DNA of 64,000 nucleotides from Bacteroidales bacterium (lineage in GTDB: Bacteria > Bacteroidota > Bacteroidia > Bacteroidales > VadinHA17): the NCBI GenBank assembly GCA_009877105.1, contig WXFD01000010.1, positions 84,875-148,874 on the forward strand. Reading direction: 5' to 3'. Positions 8,742-18,037 of the stretch are shown in pieces. A program made the translations under genes and the position numbers. The first letter of the stretch is position 1. The number at the start of each line of letters is the position of its first letter. The notes below the pieces were generated by a model that saw nothing but the letters and a program-made list of their open reading frames with translations, was not told the origin of the DNA and made no database searches.

Positions 8742-10009
8742 GCCAGTCTTTCTTTGGATGCCCACAGCCCGGTTGCGGGATTTGAGATGAAAAAGATTTC
8801 CTGCCCTCCGGGCATGGTGCTGAAACCCTCCCTGAGCCTGCCGCCATCATACCTGGCCATCATTTTATCCAGATCGTCGTAACAAAAATTTACCGATTCA
8901 ATCTCTTCTCTGGAAAGGATGCCGGGACAATAAGTCACTTTGAATCTTCCTTCCGTACTTCCATGAATAAGATGTGCGGCGGCACTGAGATTATTTTCGA
9001 GCTCAGCATTTCCGTCAAGCTGCCGGAGAACGGCATCTGTTCCCCGGTAACCGTATTTACGTATGAGTCCGTCTATTACACCATCCTCACCAAACTGCCT
9101 GAGTCCGGGCGCCAGGATTATAAGCTCACCATCATCAGCCATCGCCATTCTTGTCCGGTAAATAGCTTTGTTACCAAGCCAGGTGCTTTTGTATTCACCC
9201 GGATCGAGGTATACAACCACTTTGGCAAGGGGTTTATCAAGCACGGTGAAGTTAACCCTGACCGACAATTCCGCCGCTTTCAGGAAAACCTCCTCATCAT
9301 CGCCTGCATATAGTCCCCTGATGGCAAGGCTGCCTGCTTCATCGCGCCCAATAACCGTGTGGATATATACCAGAGGCAGATGGGCGGTGAATTCCCCGGA
9401 TGCAAAGTTCAGCAGCCTCCTGACCGGAGTGTCGGCTTTCCCCATCATCCTTTCCATCCCGTAAACCGCACCAATGAAATGGCTCTTGTTTATTCCCTCA
9501 TGGCCGCCGGTTCCGATGAATATATTCTTGTTATAGTTGGCCATTCCTGCAACTTCATGGGGAACCACCTGTCCGACAGATATTATAAGATCATATCCTC
9601 TTTCAACAATCATTTTGTTGAGCTGGGCGGGCCATGGATACGACAACCGGGCTTCGGTCAGTTCCGAAACAAATTCCCCCGAAACTGTCCCCACGGTCAA
9701 AACATCGTTGCGCCAGTCGTGCACTCTGAAAAGATTGTGCGGAACATCCCTGTACATAATGGATATTTCTTCACCGGTCATGGGCATGTGAGTGCCCAGG
9801 GCAGGAAGAATATCGCTGATCCTTTCGCGGTAATAATCATAAATAAATGAAGTGATATCACCGGCCCTTGAATGGAACCTGGTATAATCGGGGGGGATAA
9901 TGAGCACCTTCTTCCTGGGCCCGATCCTTTCCAGAATCACTGATACTGCCTCCTTCAGTTCAGTGTCATTTATTGCCGTGCTTTCCGAACCTTGCTGATA
10001 ATATATCAT
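8738..10009 (-). CDS. LarA-like nickel-dependent 2-hydroxyacid racemase/epimerase (DUF2088 family)
   Basis: A 423-residue member of the lactate racemase LarA family, which uses a covalently bound nickel-pincer nucleotide to racemise or epimerise the C2 carbon of 2-hydroxyacids. LarA landmarks are visible: PPDYTRFHSRAGD near the N-terminus, LPALGTHMPMTGEE (catalytic His), then VVPHEVAGMANYNKNIFIGTGGHEG, in which the His and the cofactor-binding Lys (NYNKN) lie at the expected spacing. Homologues in sugar-acid operons are thought to act on aldonates rather than lactate. Here it sits between a fructuronate-reductase-type SDR and a Gfo/Idh enzyme, which supports a sugar-acid substrate. The cofactor enzymes LarB, LarC and LarE are not in the window and would have to be elsewhere. 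Confidence 0.82.
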   Translation of the reverse strand: MIYYQQGSESTAINDTELKEAVSVILERIGPRKKVLIIPPDYTRFHSRAGDITSFIYDYYRERISDILPALGTHMPMTGEEISIMYRDVPHNLFRVHDWRNDVLTVGTVSGEFVSELTEARLSYPWPAQLNKMIVERGYDLIISVGQVVPHEVAGMANYNKNIFIGTGGHEGINKSHFIGAVYGMERMMGKADTPVRRLLNFASGEFTAHLPLVYIHTVIGRDEAGSLAIRGLYAGDDEEVFLKAAELSVRVNFTVLDKPLAKVVVYLDPGEYKSTWLGNKAIYRTRMAMADDGELIILAPGLRQFGEDGVIDGLIRKYGYRGTDAVLRQLDGNAELENNLSAAAHLIHGSTEGRFKVTYCPGILSREEIESVNFCYDDLDKMMARYDGGRLREGFSTMPGGQEIFFISNPATGLWASKERLA

Positions 10010-10081
10010 AAATCATTCATCCTTTAACTCCTGGTGTATTTAATCACATTACCGGCGTATCCCTGAATTACTTCCATAATA

Positions 10082-10140
10082 CCTCAACCCTCAACCCGTA
10101 ACCCTCAACCCGAAACCCTCAACCCGAAACCCTCACCCTC
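10082..10140 (-). repeat. G-rich 14-nt tandem minisatellite, potential G-quadruplex
   Basis: Read on the minus strand, about eight GGG tracts are separated by only 3-4 nt (TGA, TTTC, TTGA, TTTC, TTGA, TTAC, TTGA). The repeating unit is about 14 nt, GGGTTTCGGGTTGA with minor variation. It lies between the SDR stop codon (10179) and the LarA-like start (10009), on the coding strand of both, so any co-transcript would carry it as RNA. Confidence 0.85.
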
Positions 10141-10178
<38 letters not shown>

Positions 10179-11015
10179 TCACACTCCGCTGTAGGCGCTG
10201 AATCCGCCGTCGACCGGAATCACGATGCCAGTCACGAACTTCGACAGACCGGACGCAAGATACAGCAAGGTGCCGGTGAGTTCACCGGGCGTGCCAAACC
10301 GATCCATCGGAGTATTGCCGATAATCTTTTTTGCCCTTGCGGTCAGCTCTCCGGTTTTTTCATCGATCAGCAGAAAACGGTTCTGGTTTGTCAGTAGGAA
10401 TCCGGGTGCAATTGCATTGACCCTCACCCCGGTTTTTGCAAAATGAACCGCGAGCCATTGTGTGAAATTGTTAACAGCTGCTTTTGCGGCTGAATATGCT
10501 GCTATCTTGGTAAGGGGCCGGTAGGAATTCATCGATGAGATGTTGATGATCGTACCCGATCTCCTTTTTACCATATCGGCAGCAAAGACCATTGTCGGGA
10601 GGAGGGTGCCCTTGAAATTGAGATCGAACACCTGGTCGAATCCATCGATCCCGAGTCCGAAAAAAGTATCGGTCAATTCTTCGTTTCCTTCGATCATTTC
10701 TACTTTGGTGGTTGCGGACGCAGCATTTCCTCCCGCACCGTTGACCAGTATGTCGGCAGGACCGAACCGGCTGATCAGCTCTTCTCTGGCGGCATTGAGT
10801 GACGATTTGTCAAGAACGCTTGCTGCCAGTCCCATGGAAGGTGTTCCGGATTCCTTTTCAATTTCACCGGCGATTTTCAGGGCAGCTTCCTTGTTCAGAT
10901 CAATTATTGCCGTCCTCACTCCCTGCAATGCAAGAGCCCTGGCCATCTCAGAGCAGATAACCCCCGCACCGCCGGTGATGACCGCTGTTTTGTCCTTAAG
11001 TTCCAGTTCGTTCAT
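10179..11015 (-). CDS. SDR oxidoreductase, probable D-fructuronate reductase (mannonate oxidoreductase)
   Basis: A 278-residue short-chain dehydrogenase. The cofactor site is AVITGGAGVICSEMARALA, the structural motif is VNGAGGNAAS, and the catalytic residues are a Ser in NISSMNS with Y174 and K178 in YSAAKAA. The insert around KVEMIEGNEELTDTFFGLGIDGF is characteristic of SDR enzymes that sit beside uxaC in Bacteroidota and are annotated as D-mannonate oxidoreductase. It would reduce fructuronate to mannonate, the next step after UxaC and the epimerase. UxaC lies 134 nt upstream on the same strand. Function is assigned mainly from context and the characteristic insert, because SDR specificity is hard to read from sequence. 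Confidence 0.8.
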   Translation of the reverse strand: MNELELKDKTAVITGGAGVICSEMARALALQGVRTAIIDLNKEAALKIAGEIEKESGTPSMGLAASVLDKSSLNAAREELISRFGPADILVNGAGGNAASATTKVEMIEGNEELTDTFFGLGIDGFDQVFDLNFKGTLLPTMVFAADMVKRRSGTIINISSMNSYRPLTKIAAYSAAKAAVNNFTQWLAVHFAKTGVRVNAIAPGFLLTNQNRFLLIDEKTGELTARAKKIIGNTPMDRFGTPGELTGTLLYLASGLSKFVTGIVIPVDGGFSAYSGV

Positions 11016-11149
11016 GTTTTATGGTATTTAATTGATCGTTCGTTTTTTTCAGCGCTTGCAGGATGCCCTGAAGGGATCCCATGCCGTTTTACCCGGTGAT
11101 TTAAATATAATGGTTTTGCATATGCTGCCGGTCAGGTTAATGCCTTTTA

Positions 11150-12547
11150 TTATATTCCGAGAAACTGTTTCGCGTTCCGGTAAGAAATATCCTCAACAAG
11201 TGGTTTTATGAGATCATCCTCATCAGGGACAAGTCCTTTTTCGATCCAGCACCCGATGAGATTGCATGCTATCCGCCTGAAATATTCGTGCCTGGGATAT
11301 GAAAGAAAGCTCCGTGAATCGGTAACCATTCCCGCGAACCTTCGCAGAAGTCCGAGTGAAGAAAGGTCCGTCAGATGTTTATTCATACCCTCCATCTGAT
11401 CGAGGAACCACCAGGCGGCCCCGTATTGCACCTTTGCAGCCATTGAACCATCGTTGAAATTTCCCGCCATGGTGATCATCATTTCATTATCGGACGGATT
11501 GAGGTTGTAAAGGATGGTTTTGGCAAGCTGACCCGAGAGGTCAAGTGTATCGAGGAACTGCGACATCCGGACCGGATCCTGTCCGCCCCCGATTGAGTCC
11601 CATCCTGTATCCGGCCCCATGCTCATGAACATCCTTGAATTGTTGTTCCTCAGGGCACCGACGTGGAACTGCTGGGTCCATCCGCGTGCATGATTCATTT
11701 TGCATATCTCAAGCATTACGGCCGTTTTATATTTTTCGCCTTCTTCCGGAGTCAGGCTTTCTCCGCTCAGTAGCTTCTGCAGAGATCGGTTAATCTCCGC
11801 GCCTGTGAAGGCGGAGTAGTAAAACCTGTCGAGCCCGTGGTCGGAGATCCTGCATCCGTTTTCGTGAAAATGCCGGTGCCTGGCATCGAGGGCGCTGATC
11901 AGTGAGTCAAGATCCTTTATTTTTATGCCCGATGATTCGCCGAGTTTCAGAACATAGGCTGCGAATTTTGCCGGATCGTCTGTTTTTATGATGTTGTCGG
12001 GCCTGAATGTCGGCAATACCCTGACATCGAAGGAATCCTTCAGTTTACGGTGATATTCAAGCGAATCAGCAGGATCATCAGTGGTGCATACCGCCTCAAC
12101 ATTCATCTTTCTTATCAATGACCTGGTGCTGAAATCCTTCTGTCGCAGCATACGCGAGCTCTCCTGATAGACCCGGGAGGCGGTGTAGGGAGAAAGCAGG
12201 TCGTAGATACCGAAGTACCTTGCAAGTTCCAGGTGGGTCCAGTGGTAAAGCGGATTTCCGATGGTATACGGAACGGTTTCCGCCCATTTGCTGAACTTTT
12301 CCTCCGGAGCCGCATCACCCGTGCAATATCTTTCACTCACCCCGTTTGTCCGCATGGCCCGCCATTTGTAATGATCTCCTTCGAGCCAGGCTTCCCAGAT
12401 ATTCTCAAACTGTCTGTCTTCAGCGATCATGCGGGGTGAGAGATGACAATGGAAATCGATTACGGGCAGATGCGCGGAAAACTCATGGTAGAGCCGCCTT
12501 GAAGTTTTATTCTCAAGAAGGAAATTATCGTTTATAAAATGCTTCAT
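11150..12547 (-). CDS. uxaC: Glucuronate (uronate) isomerase UxaC
   Basis: A 465-residue amidohydrolase-fold isomerase that converts D-glucuronate to D-fructuronate and D-galacturonate to D-tagaturonate. The metal-binding HxH lies in LPVIDFHCHLSP, and other family landmarks are DHYKWRAMRTNGV, EAVCTTDDPADSLEYH, CKMNHARGWTQQFHVGALRNNN and MVTDSRSFLSYPRHEYFRR. Length agrees with the family (about 465-470). It is the first gene of the minus-strand uronate run and is divergent from kduI across a 217-nt gap that should hold both promoters. Confidence 0.96.
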   Translation of the reverse strand: MKHFINDNFLLENKTSRRLYHEFSAHLPVIDFHCHLSPRMIAEDRQFENIWEAWLEGDHYKWRAMRTNGVSERYCTGDAAPEEKFSKWAETVPYTIGNPLYHWTHLELARYFGIYDLLSPYTASRVYQESSRMLRQKDFSTRSLIRKMNVEAVCTTDDPADSLEYHRKLKDSFDVRVLPTFRPDNIIKTDDPAKFAAYVLKLGESSGIKIKDLDSLISALDARHRHFHENGCRISDHGLDRFYYSAFTGAEINRSLQKLLSGESLTPEEGEKYKTAVMLEICKMNHARGWTQQFHVGALRNNNSRMFMSMGPDTGWDSIGGGQDPVRMSQFLDTLDLSGQLAKTILYNLNPSDNEMMITMAGNFNDGSMAAKVQYGAAWWFLDQMEGMNKHLTDLSSLGLLRRFAGMVTDSRSFLSYPRHEYFRRIACNLIGCWIEKGLVPDEDDLIKPLVEDISYRNAKQFLGI

Positions 12548-12723
12548 ATTGATGGATGTGTAATAAACTGCGTGAACGTGAAATATAAGTAGCCTGAATC
12601 ATTTAAGAAATAAAAATAGCAAATTAAGTTAATTCCGGGTTATCTGTAATTGCCTTCCGTTTTTATTTACCCGCCCTGTTGAAAGAAGAACGACTATATT
12701 CATGGTAATTCACTAAATGATTG

Positions 12724-12731
12724 TATTTTTG
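12724..12731 (+). promoter_or_regulatory. Bacteroidota -7 promoter element (TATTTTTG) for kduI
   Basis: TATTTTTG fits TAnnTTTG, 33 nt before the kduI ATG, predicting a short leader. No TTTG is seen at the ideal -33 position. I found no equally good element for the divergent uxaC transcript in this 217-nt gap. Confidence 0.45.
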
Positions 12732-12764
12732 AAAAGACAATACCTGTAAAAATAATTCCATAAT

Positions 12765-13601
12765 ATGAAAATTGATTTTCGGTACGCAGTGCATCCTGTT
12801 GATTTCAAGGGATATGACACTGAAAGGATCAGGAAGGAGTTTCTTGTGGAAAAGATTTTCGAACCTGATGAGATCATCCTGGTTTATTCGCTATATGACC
12901 GGTACATTGTGGGAGGGGCCATGCCCGTAACCCGTTCATTAAGCCTCGAATCGGCAACCGAACTGAAAGCGGACTATTTTCTCGAACGCAGGGAAATGGG
13001 CATCATTAATGTGGGGGGCGAAGCTGTTGTTGATACGGCCGATGCTTCATACAGGCTCGGATTCAAGGAAGCGTTATATATGGGCAGGGAAACTGCCGGT
13101 GTGGCCTTCAGGTCTGTGGAAGCAGGCAAACCGGCAAAGCTCTATATTAACTCGGCTCCTGCCCACCACAAGTATCCCTCAGCCCTGATTACACTGAAGC
13201 AGGCTGAAACGGCAATTCTGGGTTCGGCTGAAACCTCAAACCATAGGACTCTCAACAAGCTGCTCGTCAACAGTGTCCTCCCAACCTGCCAGCTGCAGAT
13301 GGGAATGACGGAGCTGAAACCCGGCAGCGTGTGGAACACCATGCCTGTGCACACCCATAACCGCAGGATGGAAGCATATTTCTATTTTGAGGTTCCTGAA
13401 AAACAGGCTGTATGTCATTTCATGGGCGACCCTGATGAAACAAGGCATATCTGGATGAGAAATGAACAGGCAGTCCTGTCGCCTTCATGGAGCATTCACA
13501 GCGCTGCCGGTACTTCGAATTATACGTTTATCTGGGGAATGGCCGGTGAGAACCTTGACTATGGTGACATGGATGTCAGACATCCTGACACCCTCAAATG
13601 A
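12765..13601 (+). CDS. kduI: 5-dehydro-4-deoxy-D-glucuronate isomerase KduI
   Basis: A 278-residue cupin-fold isomerase that converts 5-keto-4-deoxyuronate, the product of unsaturated uronates released by pectin- or GAG-type lyases and unsaturated glucuronyl hydrolases, to 2,5-diketo-3-deoxygluconate. The length and the four zinc ligands match the E. coli enzyme: H196 and H198 in [16 protein letters not shown]203 in the same segment, and H245 in SWSIHSAAG. It heads the plus-strand run and is followed after 83 nt by the SDR that would do the next reduction. No lyase is visible in this window. Confidence 0.97.
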   Translation: MKIDFRYAVHPVDFKGYDTERIRKEFLVEKIFEPDEIILVYSLYDRYIVGGAMPVTRSLSLESATELKADYFLERREMGIINVGGEAVVDTADASYRLGFKEALYMGRETAGVAFRSVEAGKPAKLYINSAPAHHKYPSALITLKQAETAILGSAETSNHRTLNKLLVNSVLPTCQLQMGMTELKPGSVWNTMPVHTHNRRMEAYFYFEVPEKQAVCHFMGDPDETRHIWMRNEQAVLSPSWSIHSAAGTSNYTFIWGMAGENLDYGDMDVRHPDTLK

Positions 13602-13684
13602 CCGGTCCGGCCGGATCCCGACGGAAGTTCGGGAACCCGGTATTTCACACCTGTTTTTCAAAAAGTATGAACTGAAAATATAAG

Positions 13685-14482
13685 ATGATGAAAGATCTTT
13701 TCGATTTAACTGGAAAGGTAGCTCTGGTTACGGGAGGAACCCATGGAATAGGCCTTGCCATTGCGATCGTCCTGGCCAGGGCCGGGGCCGGGGTTTGCGT
13801 CAATGATATCAATGATGATAAGCTGAAAGCCTGCCGTGAAGCTTTTGCCAGGGAAGGGCTCAATGTTTTCACCCTTAAATTCGATGTAACATCCCAGGAT
13901 GAAGTTGATTCGGGAATATTGCTTATTGAAAGGGAAGTTGGCGCTGTCAGTATCCTGGTCAACAATGCAGGCATCATCAAAAGGATCCCCATCCTTGAAA
14001 TGGAGGTCGGGGATTACCGGCAGGTCCTTGATGTGGATCTCGTGGCCCCGCTGATCGTGAGCAAAAGGGTAGTTCCGGGAATGATTGAGCGCAGGGAAGG
14101 CAAGATCATAAACATGTGCTCGATGATGAGTGAGTACGGACGCAATACTGTATCTGCCTATGCATCGGCAAAAGGGGGTCTGAAGCTTCTTACCCGCGCC
14201 ATGACCTGCGAGTGGGCGAAATACAATATCCAGGTCAACGGAATAGGCCCCGGATACATTGCCACTGCACAAACAGCCCCGATCCGCGAGAACGGCCATC
14301 CTTTCAACGACCTTGTAATGACCCGCACTCCTGCCGGCAGGTGGGGGGAACCGGAAGATGTAGCCCACGCTGCACTTTTCCTGGCCTCAAAAGCCAGCAA
14401 CTTTGTGAACGGCCACATCCTTTATGTCGATGGCGGCATTCTTGCCAATTTCGGGTATGTGAAAGGTGAAAATGACCTTTGA
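13685..14482 (+). CDS. kduD: KduD-type SDR dehydrogenase (2-deoxy-D-gluconate 3-dehydrogenase / gluconate 5-dehydrogenase)
   Basis: A 265-residue classical SDR. The cofactor loop is TGGTHGIG (residues 16-23), the NNAG motif is at 93-96, and the catalytic triad is Ser146, Tyr159 and Lys163 (YASAKGG). In uronate operons this enzyme reduces 2,5-diketo-3-deoxygluconate to KDG and follows KduI, as it does here. Close relatives are annotated as gluconate 5-dehydrogenase, so that reaction remains possible, but the neighbour argues for KduD. Its stop overlaps the region just before the ceramidase-like gene (12 nt to the chosen ATG). Confidence 0.85.
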   Translation: MMKDLFDLTGKVALVTGGTHGIGLAIAIVLARAGAGVCVNDINDDKLKACREAFAREGLNVFTLKFDVTSQDEVDSGILLIEREVGAVSILVNNAGIIKRIPILEMEVGDYRQVLDVDLVAPLIVSKRVVPGMIERREGKIINMCSMMSEYGRNTVSAYASAKGGLKLLTRAMTCEWAKYNIQVNGIGPGYIATAQTAPIRENGHPFNDLVMTRTPAGRWGEPEDVAHAALFLASKASNFVNGHILYVDGGILANFGYVKGENDL

Positions 14483-14493
14483 ATATCCCTTGT

Positions 14494-16428
14494 ATGAAAC
14501 TGAAAATCTGTTGCGTTATCTTTTCTGCCTGGCTTCTGCTTCCAGTGCCCGGTAATGCCCAGCCTGGATACAGGATAGGGGTTTCCCGGCGCAGCATTGA
14601 GCCTGACCGGTCTCTTGTCTCACTTCACCTGGGAGGTTACGGCGCTCCGCGTGAGGGACGATTTACCCTACAGTGGAACAGTGCTGACTTCCTTCCCGGA
14701 ACATCCGCTATCGGCGGCGATCCGCAAAGGATATTTATTGTCAGGAATGCCGAATTGCTGGAAAGGGAGCTGTTCCAGACCGGCCAGCCGTGGAAAAAGA
14801 CCGGAAATAAAAGGGATATTGTTGCCATAACCGGAAACGGAGAGAAGATCTATGGGGCCGATGCTTCCGGAAATTTTTTCTCTTCCGGTCCCGGAAAAAA
14901 GATCGCCTGGCGCAAAACGGGAATCCCCGGCATGCTTACCATTTCACTGGCCTGTTCACCGGATTGCCTTTACTCACTCGATCCTGAGGGATCAATATGG
15001 ATGATTGATCCCGAGGCAGGCACCATTGGCTGGACCGGCATCACCACGCCTGACGGGGTGATCAGTATCGCTGCAATAAAACGGAAGCTGTACGCTTTGA
15101 CCGGCGACGGTATAATATATCAGTGTGAACCTTCATCTGGGAGAACAAAATGGCTCAAAGCCGCGGGCAGGAATAATGAGACCCTGACCGAAGACATAAG
15201 GATGATCACCATTGCCGGGAATGGGATTTATGGTTTCGGCAGCGACGGGTATCTCTATGAAGGCGACCACCGCAGTGAGGGAAACCTGTCAGTCAGGACA
15301 ATGGCAATAACCGGCGGATCAGATACATTCGTCATTGCCAGTGCTGATGTATGCGGGTTTGACGGCTCCTTTACGGGGCTGGTGAAAAATGCCGCCAGGG
15401 ATCAGTTCGGACTGCCGCCCGAGGCAATATTCATAAATTCAATCCACACCCATTTTGCACCTGTGTCGCAGAACTGGCTCACATGGCAGGAAGCCAACCA
15501 GCGTCCCGACAGTACTTACCTGTATTCCACAGTTGCAAATGCAATCCTGTCCTCGATCGGGGAAGCTCTCGACCGGCGGATGCCAGCCCGGATATTCTTC
15601 GGCCGCGGAAATACCGACATCGGATATAACAGGAGCCTTCCGAAGCACCCCGAACTTTATGACAGCTCGGTGGATGTGTTGAAAATCCGGTACACTGAAA
15701 CCGGCAGGGAATCCTATTTGTTCCTTGCCTCCTGCCACCCGGTTTTCAGCACTGCCGGGAAGCTTCATTACACCATAAGTGCAAATTTCCCCGGAGTTGC
15801 CAGGAAACTGGTGGAGGAAAGAACCGGCACCGCATGCTCGATCTTTATCCAGGGAACAGCGGGGGACATTAACCCGAGAGATGACGGGGAATATATTACC
15901 GGGGAAAAACTGGCAAATGAGGTGGTGGCTGTTTCACGAAAGCCGATGACTGAAATTACGGGAAAACTGTCTTTTTTTCTCGATACCGTAAATATTCCGG
16001 TTGAGCCGTGGAGCAAAGACAAAATAGAGCAGTTCAGGGAAGAAAACGCTGCGAAGCCCGGTGATATTTATGCCGAGAAAAATGTAAAATGGAGCGACAT
16101 CATGCTTACCAGCTATGAAAAGGGCACGGTGCCGTCTTCACTGCCCGTATATATCCACACCTTGAATCTGGGCAGCTGGAAGCTTGTGGGATTCTCCCGT
16201 GAAACCACCACGGAATACGGTTTCGGGGTAAAGAAGCTGTGGCCTGAAGAGCTGGTATCCGTAGCCGGATATACCAACGACGTTTCCAGCTATCTTCCTA
16301 CCTCATTACATATTGAAGCCGGCAACTATGAGGGTTATGATTCTTTTTTCTGGTACTGTATGCCGGCAATATTTCCCTTGTCAGTGTATACAACTATACT
16401 TAATGCCGTTGAGACTCTTCACCGTTGA
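14494..16428 (+). CDS. Secreted ceramidase-fold protein with inserted propeller-like domain
   Basis: About 644 residues. I chose the ATG at 14494 (MKLKICCVIFSAWLLLPVPGNAQ), which gives a clean signal peptide; a TTG at 14479 adds five residues. Residues 25-55 (RIGVSRRSIEPDRSLVSLHLGGYGAPREGR) and the segment from about 273 on (DTFVIASADVCGFDG, then FINSIHTHFAP) are the two halves of the neutral/alkaline non-lysosomal ceramidase N-terminal domain, with the zinc-site HTH at 318-320. Between them, residues about 58-272 look like short beta-propeller blades with repeated ITGNGEKIYGADASG, LTGDGIIYQCEPSSG and IAGNGIYGFGSDGYLYEGD phrases. The motif equivalent to ceramidase GDVSPN reads GDINPR, so the nucleophilic Ser appears to be missing. 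A ceramide substrate is therefore unlikely; function is unknown. Confidence 0.8.
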   Translation: MKLKICCVIFSAWLLLPVPGNAQPGYRIGVSRRSIEPDRSLVSLHLGGYGAPREGRFTLQWNSADFLPGTSAIGGDPQRIFIVRNAELLERELFQTGQPWKKTGNKRDIVAITGNGEKIYGADASGNFFSSGPGKKIAWRKTGIPGMLTISLACSPDCLYSLDPEGSIWMIDPEAGTIGWTGITTPDGVISIAAIKRKLYALTGDGIIYQCEPSSGRTKWLKAAGRNNETLTEDIRMITIAGNGIYGFGSDGYLYEGDHRSEGNLSVRTMAITGGSDTFVIASADVCGFDGSFTGLVKNAARDQFGLPPEAIFINSIHTHFAPVSQNWLTWQEANQRPDSTYLYSTVANAILSSIGEALDRRMPARIFFGRGNTDIGYNRSLPKHPELYDSSVDVLKIRYTETGRESYLFLASCHPVFSTAGKLHYTISANFPGVARKLVEERTGTACSIFIQGTAGDINPRDDGEYITGEKLANEVVAVSRKPMTEITGKLSFFLDTVNIPVEPWSKDKIEQFREENAAKPGDIYAEKNVKWSDIMLTSYEKGTVPSSLPVYIHTLNLGSWKLVGFSRETTTEYGFGVKKLWPEELVSVAGYTNDVSSYLPTSLHIEAGNYEGYDSFFWYCMPAIFPLSVYTTILNAVETLHR

Positions 16429-16551
16429 ACAACATTTCCTGACGCCGTGAAGCAAAATTCACCATAACACCATTCTCACTGGAAAATTGATGATTATTTT
16501 TTGAAAACGCCAGCAAAACTTAAAACATAAAATCTTAAACTCCGCAAAACT

Positions 16552-17931
16552 ATGAAAAGACCCGTAAATTTGTCAAGGCGTGAATTTGTAAAGAAAAATT
16601 CACTTGCAGGCATCGGGGCTGCTGTTGCCCTTAGTGCCGGTCCAACGATCCTTGCCGAGTGCTCCGCCGATGCTGGTGTCCCCGCAGTGCTGGGCGGAGA
16701 AAAAATAAGGACGAAACCATGGCCCTCATGGCCGGAATGGGATCAGGCTGCCGATGAGGAACTGGTGCTGAAAACCCTCAGGAGCGGCATATGGTCAAGG
16801 GCTAAAGTGGTTGAAGAATTTGAAAGAAAATGGGCCGAAACTATTGGTTCCAAGCGCTGCCTCGCGGTGGTAAACGGAACCAATTCCCTGATAACTGCCC
16901 TTGTACAGGCAGGAATAGGGGGAGGCGACGAGGTTATCATACCACCCTATACATTTATTGCAACAGCCATTGCTGTCCTTCAGACCGGCGCAATTCCCGT
17001 TTTTGTTGATACCGACCCGGAAACCTACCAGATTGATGCGCGGAAAATAGAAGCAAAAATTACACCCCGGACCCGGGCAATTATGCCGGTTCATCTGTTT
17101 GGCTTCCCTGCCGATATGACCAGGATTATGGCGATTGCAAAAAAACACAATCTGATTGTTATTGAAGATGCATGCCAGGCATGGCTGGCCGAGATTAACC
17201 ATAAAAAGGTTGGAACTTTCGGACTTGCCGGCTGTTTCAGCTTCCAGAACTCAAAAAACATCCCGATAGGGGAGTGCGGGGCTATTGTAAGTGATGACGA
17301 TGAGTATATGGACAGATGCTACTCATACCATAATTACGGAAACCCGTACGGGACCGTGATCGGTGAGGTTGGCGCAGGAACGGTGATGGCAGGTACTAAA
17401 CTCAGGATCACTGAATACCAGGCTGCCATCGGACTAGCCCAGCTGAAACGGCTTGATGCCCAGACAACCATCAGGCATAAAAGCGCCGAGTATCTTAAAT
17501 CGAGGATCGGACGCATACCCGGCATACTGACATACAAACTGAATCCAGGAGTGACGCGGGTGTCATACCATATTTTCCCGTTCCGCTACAGGAAGCAGGA
17601 ATTCAGGGGACTTTCAAGGGAGCAGTTCATAAGGGCACTCGAGGCTGAAGGGATCCCGTCATGGGGAGGTTATACCCCCCTCAACAAGATGCCCTATCTT
17701 AAAAATGCTTTCCTGTCAAAGAACTTTAAACTCATGTACCAACCTGAAATGCTTGATTATGACAAGTACATGGAAAGGAATCAGTGTCCCCTGAATGACC
17801 AGTTATGTGAGGAGGCTGTATGGCTGATGCAGAATATCCTGCTCGGCGACAGATCAGACATGGATGATATAGCCAACGCAATTGAAAGGATCCATAAAAA
17901 CGCTGAGAAAATAAAAAATGCTCTTTCGTAA
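16552..17931 (+). CDS. Tat-exported DegT/DnrJ/EryC1/StrS family PLP aminotransferase
   Basis: A 459-residue fold-type I PLP enzyme of the sugar aminotransferase family. Residues 1-37 are a Tat-like signal (LSRREFVKK, then GIGAAVALSAGPTILAEC), which is unusual for this family. The catalytic domain is intact: the PLP-contacting DEVIIPPYTFIATA, the IVIEDACQAW Asp, and K235 in CFSFQNSKNIPIGECGAIV as the Schiff-base lysine. Family members transfer an amino group to keto-sugars, and some relatives act as dehydratases or have lost transamination. It is the first gene after a 123-nt gap and is followed by lipoprotein and propeller genes. Export of a PLP holoenzyme is possible through Tat, which carries folded proteins. 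A paralogue without a signal lies at 28807-30027. Confidence 0.85.
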   Translation: MKRPVNLSRREFVKKNSLAGIGAAVALSAGPTILAECSADAGVPAVLGGEKIRTKPWPSWPEWDQAADEELVLKTLRSGIWSRAKVVEEFERKWAETIGSKRCLAVVNGTNSLITALVQAGIGGGDEVIIPPYTFIATAIAVLQTGAIPVFVDTDPETYQIDARKIEAKITPRTRAIMPVHLFGFPADMTRIMAIAKKHNLIVIEDACQAWLAEINHKKVGTFGLAGCFSFQNSKNIPIGECGAIVSDDDEYMDRCYSYHNYGNPYGTVIGEVGAGTVMAGTKLRITEYQAAIGLAQLKRLDAQTTIRHKSAEYLKSRIGRIPGILTYKLNPGVTRVSYHIFPFRYRKQEFRGLSREQFIRALEAEGIPSWGGYTPLNKMPYLKNAFLSKNFKLMYQPEMLDYDKYMERNQCPLNDQLCEEAVWLMQNILLGDRSDMDDIANAIERIHKNAEKIKNALS

Positions 17932-18037
17932 ATCAGACACCCACCGGAATTTATTCCGGGAACAGGACGTCCGGTACATCGAAACAATTGTCCGTACCCC
18001 GGAATACTTAATACTTAATCACTTAAAATACCAGTCA

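Noticed and set aside
13706..14368. 220-codon open frame antisense to kduD
   Set aside because: The sense strand encodes a complete SDR with its catalytic triad; the antisense translation has no recognisable features.
14494..16428. True ceramidase
   Set aside because: The Ser of the GDVSPN motif is replaced by Asn and the domain is split by an insertion, so the name is used only for the fold.
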